Shown here piece after piece: positions 59,243 through 64,000 of a stretch of 64,000 nucleotides of DNA; within the stretch, counting starts at the first letter, position 1; every line of letters starts with the position of its first letter. The notes beneath the pieces were generated by a model. It did no database searches, was not told where the DNA came from, and was given only the letters and a program-made list of their open reading frames with translations. The stretch spans positions 62,001-126,000 of the forward strand of contig JAMFRO010000088.1 in assembly GCA_026224825.1 (NCBI GenBank), written 5' to 3'. The stretch is from a bacterium (lineage in GTDB: Bacteria > Pseudomonadota > Alphaproteobacteria > Acetobacterales > Acetobacteraceae). The position numbers and the translations under genes are program-made.

Positions 59243-60049
59243 TCAGATCGCCTCGTGGGTCCAGACGGTAAAGCCCTCCAGCACGCTGGGCCCAAAAATA
59301 TTGCACAAAGCCACATCCGCCGCATCCCGCCCATAAGCCATAAGGATGCGCCCCAGCCTTGGCTTATTATTGCGCGGGTCAAAAACATGCCACGCCCCGC
59401 CCAGATAAGCCTCGAACCACCCGGCAAAATCCCCCGGCGGGTGCGGCAAAGGCTCGCCGATATCGCTCAAATACCCCGTGCAATACCGCGCCGGTATATT
59501 CAACGCCCGGCACAAAGCCACCCCCAGATGCGCATAATCCCGGCACACCCCCACCTGCTCCTGGTACCCCTGCAGCGCCGTCCGCGTGGCGCGGGCCTGC
59601 AAATAATCAAATTTTATGCGGGCGTGCACAAAATCGCACACCGCCTGCACCCGCGCCCAGCCCGGCTTGGTATCGCCAAACAATTGCCAGGCAATCGGGC
59701 TCAGCACATCCGTCTCGCAATAGCGGCTGCCCAGCAAAAACGGCAAAGCCGCCAGCGGCAAATCCTCAACTTTATGTTGCTTGGCATCCGCCACCACCGG
59801 GTCCAGTTTCCCGGCATCGATCACCGTACCGGCACTCGCCAGCCTGAACCGCCCCGCCGGCGCCACCAGCCGCGCGCTTTGGTTGCCAAACCCATCCAGA
59901 TGAAAGGTAATCGGCACCACCGGTGTGGTTGTCATCACATCCGGCACCACAATGTCACCCGCGCGGCTGGAATGCACATTCAGCGACACAATCATGGGGG
60001 TGGGTTGCGGAAACTGGTAAATGAACTCGTAGCCAACCGCGATTTTCAA
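59243..60049 (-). CDS. Transglutaminase-like family protein (second copy)
   Basis: This 268-residue protein of the transglutaminase-like superfamily has its triad in Cys of GYQEQVGVCRDYAHL near residue 169, His/Trp-region ARYCTGYLSDIGEPLP and the Asp of HVFDPRNN near 225. It starts with TTG and lacks a strong ribosome-binding site. It is in line with the Smr and XRE genes downstream on the same strand. It is only distantly similar to the copy at 14374-15234. Confidence 0.82.
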   Translation of the reverse strand: MKIAVGYEFIYQFPQPTPMIVSLNVHSSRAGDIVVPDVMTTTPVVPITFHLDGFGNQSARLVAPAGRFRLASAGTVIDAGKLDPVVADAKQHKVEDLPLAALPFLLGSRYCETDVLSPIAWQLFGDTKPGWARVQAVCDFVHARIKFDYLQARATRTALQGYQEQVGVCRDYAHLGVALCRALNIPARYCTGYLSDIGEPLPHPPGDFAGWFEAYLGGAWHVFDPRNNKPRLGRILMAYGRDAADVALCNIFGPSVLEGFTVWTHEAI

Positions 60050-60109
60050 AATCTTGACCCTTCCAGCCGTATTGGCCGCACGTCATGCATACAGCAGGCC
60101 AAGAAACTA

Positions 60110-60237
60110 AGTAGTAGGTTTTTAGGAAAAAAGGGGGCTCTGGACCATAGGCTTCCCATGGAGTCACAGCCTGTGGCCCCATTTATAAAAGTTTTTGGTC
60201 CGGCTTTTTTCAAAAAGCTGGCTCTTCCTACTTCTTA
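60110..60237. repeat. Palindromic dispersed repeat, related to 42150-42183
   Basis: The gap between the DUF1192 gene and the transglutaminase gene holds an inverted repeat with outer arms AAGTAGTAGG and CCTACTTCTT (nine of ten pair) and an inner GGCTTTTTTCAAAAAGCTGG hairpin. Bases 60187-60220 match 42150-42183 at 31 of 34. It may terminate the DUF1192 transcript. Confidence 0.7.
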
Positions 60238-60419
60238 AAAAACGCCGCCGCCGCATCCTTATGCGCCTTCTTAGCGCTTATCGCCCCCTCCACCCGCGCA
60301 ATCTCCCCCCTCAACTCGCCCACATATTCAGCCAGCTCCTCCACCCCGAGCAGGTCCAACGGCGGCGGCAGTAACAATTTTTTCGGCCGTGGCGGCGGCT
60401 CATCCTCGGAAAATATCAT
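60228..60419 (-). CDS. DUF1192 protein
   Basis: This is a 63-residue alphaproteobacterial small protein. The start is ATG 60419 (MIFSEDEPPPRPKK), the usual DUF1192 N-terminus; an upstream in-frame start adds 12 residues unlike the family. The core GVEELAEYVGELRGEIARVE forms a helix with heptads, ending DAAAAFFKK. Function is unknown; it is conserved and cytoplasmic. It is divergent from trcR. Confidence 0.8.
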   Translation of the reverse strand: MIFSEDEPPPRPKKLLLPPPLDLLGVEELAEYVGELRGEIARVEGAISAKKAHKDAAAAFFKK

Positions 60420-60572
60420 GGAACGATCTTGACCAGGAGGTGGCACGGGCTCCATACGCGGGCCAAGTTTAACTTGTCTCCCGCAGGCGAATGATTATCT
60501 CCACTTCGGGCCGCAAGGTCCGCGAGAAGACTCTCGTCTATTAGACGTTCGTCCATAAAAGGTGTTCTGTTC

Positions 60573-61148
60573 ATGTCTCTACCCCTAATGCCCAAAGCTA
60601 CCGCAGTCTGGTTGATTGACAAGACCGGTCTCACCTTCGAGCAGATTGCCGCTTTTTGTGGCATGCACCCGCTGGAAGTACAGGCGATCGCGGATGGCGA
60701 AGTGGCCCAAGGCATCAACGGCTACGACCCGGTGCTGAACAAGCAGGTCTCCGCCGAGAATATCACGCGCGCCGAGAAAAACCCGGAACTGCGCCTGAAA
60801 CTGCTCGCCGCCCCCGAATCCATGCATAAAAAGCAGAAAGGCGGCCGCTACACCCCCGTGGCCAAGCGCAACGACCGCCCGGACGCCATCGCCTTCCTCA
60901 TCCGCAGCTACCCCCACCTCACCGACGCCCAGGTGATCAAGCTGCTCGGCACCACCAAAGACACCATCCAGAAAATCCGCGACCGCTCGCACTGGAACAG
61001 CGCCAACATCAAACCGCGCGACCCCGTCATCCTGGGCCTCTGCAAGCAGTCGGACTTCAACGACGCCGTACACGCCGCCAACGAACGCCTAACCCGCGAA
61101 GGCCTGACGCCCCCACCCCCGCCGCCCCCGTCGTCCGAAGCGGCTTAA
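60573..61148 (+). CDS. trcR: Cell-cycle transcriptional regulator TrcR (DUF1013)
   Basis: This 191-residue DUF1013 protein opens LMPKATAVWLIDKTGLTFEQ, then HPLEVQAIADGEVAQG, the family signature. The second half holds an HTH-like LTDAQVIKLLGTTKDTIQKI. In Caulobacter and relatives TrcR is an essential cell-cycle regulator associated with RNA polymerase. The C-terminus is a proline-rich tail. The gene is single and followed by a very large palindrome. Confidence 0.93.
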   Translation: MSLPLMPKATAVWLIDKTGLTFEQIAAFCGMHPLEVQAIADGEVAQGINGYDPVLNKQVSAENITRAEKNPELRLKLLAAPESMHKKQKGGRYTPVAKRNDRPDAIAFLIRSYPHLTDAQVIKLLGTTKDTIQKIRDRSHWNSANIKPRDPVILGLCKQSDFNDAVHAANERLTREGLTPPPPPPPSSEAA

Positions 61149-61380
61149 GGGAAAAAGGCGAGGGGCTTCGCCCCGTCGTGCGAAGCACGCCTCCGGCGTG
61201 ACGACCGCCACTGGGCCTGAGGCCCAGACCCCATTCGTTGAAGACTTAAAAAAGAGGCCTGCCACCTTGGTGTTTGAAACACCTAGGAGGCAGGCCTCTT
61301 TTTTAAGTCTAAGTAGCGGGGGTCTGGGGCCTCAGGCCCCAGCGGGGTCCAGGGGCGGAGCCCCTGGCCTTTTTCCCTTA
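61147..61380. terminator. Giant palindrome between convergent trcR and DUF465 gene
   Basis: The whole gap is an interrupted inverted repeat of about 230 bases. Outer arms are TTAAGGGAAAAAGGC and complement, then G/C-rich segments, and the innermost 22-base arms (61242-61263 and 61289-61310) are perfect, with GGTGTTTGAAACACC as the apical hairpin. It could form a stem of roughly 100 base pairs with bulges. It ends transcription for both genes. Confidence 0.85.
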
Positions 61381-61385
61381 ATCCC

Positions 61386-61550
61386 TCAACTCTTCAGTCG
61401 TTCCATTTCTTCCTTCAAACGCAATTTCTCCAATTTCATGCGTGACAATTGTGAGCTGTCCGGGCTGGGCCGGCGGCCCTCCGCGGCAATCTTACTGTCC
61501 AGGCTGGCATGCCGCCCTTTCAGGGCGTCGAGATGCGATTGCAGGTTCAT
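61386..61550 (-). CDS. DUF465 protein (YdcH-like)
   Basis: This is a 54-residue coiled-coil protein. The start is ATG 61550 with AAAGGAG upstream, rejecting the longer frame. The DUF465 pattern is MNLQSHLDALKGRHASLDSK then LKLEKLRLKEEMERL-type heptads. Function is unknown. A second DUF465 gene lies divergent 228 bases away, suggesting an old duplication. Confidence 0.85.
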   Translation of the reverse strand: MNLQSHLDALKGRHASLDSKIAAEGRRPSPDSSQLSRMKLEKLRLKEEMERLKS

Positions 61551-61777
61551 GGTGTCTCCTTTGGAACAAAGTAGCACTTGGCCAATTCTGGGCTGACCCC
61601 TTCATGAGCGGGCTTGGCCCAGACCCCTGAGGCTAAACCCAGTGACACAGGATTGTCACCTTAAAAATGGGCCAAGCCCCCTGCCGGTGTGGCGCGGCGG
61701 CATGGTTCGCGAGAAACACAGCCCAGAGTAAAAATTTCGGTTTCAGCCCGGCGCGTTTCCCTCTAAATGCTCCCTTC

Positions 61778-61981
61778 ATGCTGACTGATAAAGACAATCT
61801 GCTGCGCCGCCTGCACGCTTTGCGCAGTGAGCACCGCGACCTGGACACCGTCATCGCCCGCCTCACCGAGCACGGGCCGGTCGACCAGCTTCAAATACAG
61901 AGGCTGAAAAAGCGCAAACTGGGGCTGAAGGATGAGATCGCCCGGCTGGAAAGCCGCCTCATCCCGGACCGCACGGCATGA
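61778..61981 (+). CDS. DUF465 protein (YdcH-like), upstream of purE
   Basis: This 67-residue coiled-coil protein has the DUF465 pattern [20 protein letters not shown] and [16 protein letters not shown]. The start is ATG 61778; an upstream in-frame extension has no ribosome-binding site. The stop overlaps the purE ATG (ATGA), so it is translated with purE and purK. Confidence 0.85.
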   Translation: MLTDKDNLLRRLHALRSEHRDLDTVIARLTEHGPVDQLQIQRLKKRKLGLKDEIARLESRLIPDRTA

Positions 61982-62460
61982 GTTCCCCGCTTGTCGGCAT
62001 CATCATGGGCAGCCGCTCAGACTGGCCCGTGATGGAACACGCAGCCCAAATGCTTGAAAAGCTTGGCGTCCCCTATGAGGCGAAAGTGGTTTCAGCCCAC
62101 CGCACGCCCAGGCGCCTGTATGACTACGCCAGCTCAGCCGAGGGCAGGGGCCTCAAAATCATCATCGCCGGCGCCGGCGGTGCCGCCCACCTCCCCGGCA
62201 TGACCGCCTCCATGACCAACCTGCCGGTCCTGGGCGTCCCCGTGGCTGCCACGGCCCTGCAGGGCCAGGATGCCCTCCTGGCCATCGTACAGATGCCCGG
62301 CGGCATCCCCGTCGGCACTCTGGCCATCGGCAAGCCCGGCGCCATCAACGCCGGCATCCTCGCCGCCTCCATCCTCGCTTTGTCAGACCCCGCTCTACGC
62401 GCCCGCGTCGCCGCCTTCCGCGCCGCCCAAACGGAGGAAGTCCCGGAGAACCCGGTTTGA
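61978..62460 (+). CDS. purE: N5-carboxyaminoimidazole ribonucleotide mutase
   Basis: This 160-residue class I PurE has [18 protein letters not shown] near residue 6, [13 protein letters not shown] near 40 and a [11 protein letters not shown] loop near 66. It converts N5-CAIR to CAIR in de novo purine synthesis. The ATG overlaps the DUF465 stop, and the end overlaps the TTG of purK. Confidence 0.96.
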   Translation: MSSPLVGIIMGSRSDWPVMEHAAQMLEKLGVPYEAKVVSAHRTPRRLYDYASSAEGRGLKIIIAGAGGAAHLPGMTASMTNLPVLGVPVAATALQGQDALLAIVQMPGGIPVGTLAIGKPGAINAGILAASILALSDPALRARVAAFRAAQTEEVPENPV

Positions 62461-63593
62461 CCCAGCTTCCCCCCGGTTCCACCATCGGCATCATCGGCGG
62501 CGGCCAACTCGGCCGCATGTCAGCCCTTGCGGCAGCGCGCCTCGGCTACCGTACCCATATCTTCGCCCCTGAGTTCGACAGCCCCGCCGCCCAGGTCGCC
62601 GCCGGCAGCACCGTGGCCGAATACAGCAACCTAAACATGCTGAAACTCTTCGCGGCCAAGGTGGATGTCATCACCTTCGAATTCGAAAACGTGCCCGCCG
62701 AATCCCTGGCCCTGCTGGAAAGCCTGAAACCCGTCCGCCCCGGCGCCAAAATCCTCGCCATCAGCCAGGACCGCCTGCTGGAAAAACAATTCCTCAACAC
62801 CGCCGGCATCGCCACCGCCCCCTGGGCAGCCGTGGAGACCGCAGAAGACCTGCCCGCCGCCGTAGCCCGCCTGGGCCTGCCCGCCGTCCTAAAAACCACC
62901 CGCCTGGGCTACGACGGCAAAGGCCAGCAAATGCTGCGTACCCAAGCCGACTTAGCCCCCGCCTTCGCCAGCCTGGAACCCAAACCCCTGGTCCTGGAAG
63001 GCTTCGTAAACTTCGCCGCCGAAATCTCCGTCATGGTCGCCAGAGGTGTAGACGGCACAATCGTCACCTTTGATGCCGCGGAAAACCGCCACAAACACCA
63101 CATCCTGGACCTAACCTTCGCCCCCGCCCCCATGCCTCTCACAGTGCTGGAGGAAGCCCAGCGCATCGCCCGCACCATCGCCGAAAAACTCGAACTGGTC
63201 GGCCTCCTGGGCGTAGAAATGTTCGTCACCGCCGACGGCAGCCTGCTGGTCAACGAAATCGCCCCCCGCCCCCACAACTCCGGCCACTGGACCATGGACG
63301 CCTGCCCCTGCTCCCAGTTCGAAATGCACATCCGCGCCATAGCCGGCCTGCCCTTGCCGCCCGCCATACGCCACTCAGACGCCGTAATGAAAAACCTGAT
63401 CGGCCCCGAAGACATGGACCTCTGGCCCCGCATTTTGGCAACACCAGGCCTAATCCCCCACCACTACGGCAAAACCGAAGCCCGCCCCGGCCGCAAAATG
63501 GCCCACTTCAACAGGCTTTTCCCCAAAGGCAGCCTGCCCGGTGAGTTCGGTATCGAGGATGCATTGAAATTGAATGGCCAAGAGACTGTTTGA
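62457..63593 (+). CDS. purK: N5-carboxyaminoimidazole ribonucleotide synthase
   Basis: This is a 378-residue ATP-grasp enzyme. The N-terminal motif is [47 protein letters not shown] follows near residue 55. The ATP-grasp loop [16 protein letters not shown] lies near 142 and the metal-binding [15 protein letters not shown] near 265. It makes N5-CAIR from AIR, ATP and bicarbonate for PurE. The start is TTG in a TTGA overlap with purE, so translation is coupled. Confidence 0.95.
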   Translation: MTQLPPGSTIGIIGGGQLGRMSALAAARLGYRTHIFAPEFDSPAAQVAAGSTVAEYSNLNMLKLFAAKVDVITFEFENVPAESLALLESLKPVRPGAKILAISQDRLLEKQFLNTAGIATAPWAAVETAEDLPAAVARLGLPAVLKTTRLGYDGKGQQMLRTQADLAPAFASLEPKPLVLEGFVNFAAEISVMVARGVDGTIVTFDAAENRHKHHILDLTFAPAPMPLTVLEEAQRIARTIAEKLELVGLLGVEMFVTADGSLLVNEIAPRPHNSGHWTMDACPCSQFEMHIRAIAGLPLPPAIRHSDAVMKNLIGPEDMDLWPRILATPGLIPHHYGKTEARPGRKMAHFNRLFPKGSLPGEFGIEDALKLNGQETV

Positions 63594-63608
63594 AAAGCCC
63601 CTTCAACT

Positions 63609-63814
63609 CCCGTCATCCCCGCGCCAGAGATCCCCGCGAACGTGCCTAACCGTCATCCCCGCGAACGCGGGGATCTCTGGCGCCCTCGGCCGCGGGAGTC
63701 ACAGCAAGCCGCAGGATGGGCGCAGCCAGCGTAGGGTGGGGTGCTCTTCCGCACCCCACCCTCTCCACCATCTAAGACAGCAAGTAGGATGGGTTGCGCC
63801 ATGCGTAACCCATC
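63609..63814. repeat. Cluster of three short palindromic repeats after purK
   Basis: Three unrelated inverted repeats follow one another: 18-base-pair arms at 63621-63638/63666-63683 of the CGTCATCCCCGCG type (also repeated directly at 63611 and 63651); a 12-base-pair stem AGGGTGGGGTGC at 63733-63744/63751-63762; and GATGGGTT/AACCCATC at 63788-63814. Such elements occur as dispersed repeats in many proteobacterial genomes. They may also terminate purK. Confidence 0.7.
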
Positions 63815-63826
63815 GTCTGGTGATAT

Positions 63827-64000
63827 CTAAGGCTGAGCCATAAACCGCGCCAGCCGGCGGCCGAACACCAACAATAAACTGCCACCTATCACATGGACGG
63901 TACCGTATTGAAAACTTACGGCCCCATAATGGCTGAGGTAGGGCGCAATGAGATTCAGACCGCCGGGAGCAGCCAAAGCGGCGAGCCAGAAACATAGAAA
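63827..64000 (-). CDS. Membrane protein, C-terminal part (runs off the window)
   Basis: An open frame of 57 codons enters from the right edge and ends in TAG. It encodes two hydrophobic stretches (CFWLAALAAPGGLNLIAPYL and VHVIGGSLLLVFGRRLARFM), so it is the end of an inner-membrane protein. The family could not be assigned from this fragment. Confidence 0.5.
   Translation of the reverse strand, partial: FLCFWLAALAAPGGLNLIAPYLSHYGAVSFQYGTVHVIGGSLLLVFGRRLARFMAQP

Noticed and set aside
63699-63995. 98-codon minus-strand frame at the right end
   Set aside because: It reads through the palindromic repeats and is Trp/Arg/Cys-rich. Another minus-strand frame here encodes plausible membrane segments.

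Overview
The window looks like chromosomal DNA of a GC-rich alphaproteobacterium, most likely an acidophilic member of the Acetobacteraceae (Acidocella/Acidiphilium type). This is inferred from gene content: a TrcR (DUF1013) gene, DUF1192 and two DUF465 genes, an AIDA-repeat/Hint surface protein, and a fabI-ackA-pta-phaC block beside an arginine deiminase operon. No rRNA, CRISPR array or intact insertion sequence was seen. One tRNA-Met is present.

Layout: 1-7 kb holds ordinary metabolic and transport genes (NAD-binding reductase, MFS exporter, YgiD-type dioxygenase, M20 amidohydrolase, TRIC-type channel, OprB porin). 7-15 kb is more accessory: a LuxR-like remnant, a small unknown gene, a 683-residue AIDA-repeat/Hint protein, an AraC regulator, a DapA-family enzyme, a solitary ParB-like protein and a transglutaminase. 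15-30 kb is an arginine, polyamine and oxygen-limitation region: arcD, a gutted ornithine decarboxylase pseudogene, phaC-pta-ackA-fabI, arcABC, an FNR regulator with all four cluster cysteines, an unknown 175-residue protein and an intact Orn/Lys/Arg decarboxylase. 30-33 kb carries trhA, an AsmA-type gene and a ferritin-like gene.

33-42 kb is a catabolic cluster of unknown substrate around a divergent IclR/CaiB promoter: two APH-fold kinases, aldehyde dehydrogenase, SDR, CaiB CoA-transferase, a DUF35 protein and a Cys-less thiolase-fold partner. 42-51 kb is a fatty-acid oxidation operon (MerR-fadA-fadJ-like-acyl-CoA dehydrogenase-dld) with a FadL-type channel upstream. 51-57.5 kb holds DUF2147, a cysteine-cluster-free Crp/Fnr regulator, a Rieske oxygenase, small secreted proteins, the tRNA and an amino-acid permease. 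57.7-64 kb is housekeeping: maf, XRE, Smr, transglutaminase, DUF1192, trcR, two DUF465 genes and purEK.

The best systems-level signal is an FNR regulon. A perfect TTGAT-N4-ATCAA site precedes arcA, and 9/10 matches precede arcD, phaC and the decarboxylase, all close to a gene for an FNR protein whose recognition helix reads E-x-x-S-R. The phaC site sits at the class II distance from a plausible -10. The inferred programme is low-oxygen arginine fermentation, acetate-forming substrate-level phosphorylation, polyhydroxyalkanoate synthesis and proton-consuming decarboxylation. The second strong signal is the DUF35/thiolase-fold pair, which resembles the retro-aldolases of steroid side-chain degradation. 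Intergenic regions also carry unusually large palindromes and several 15-21 bp tandem duplications.
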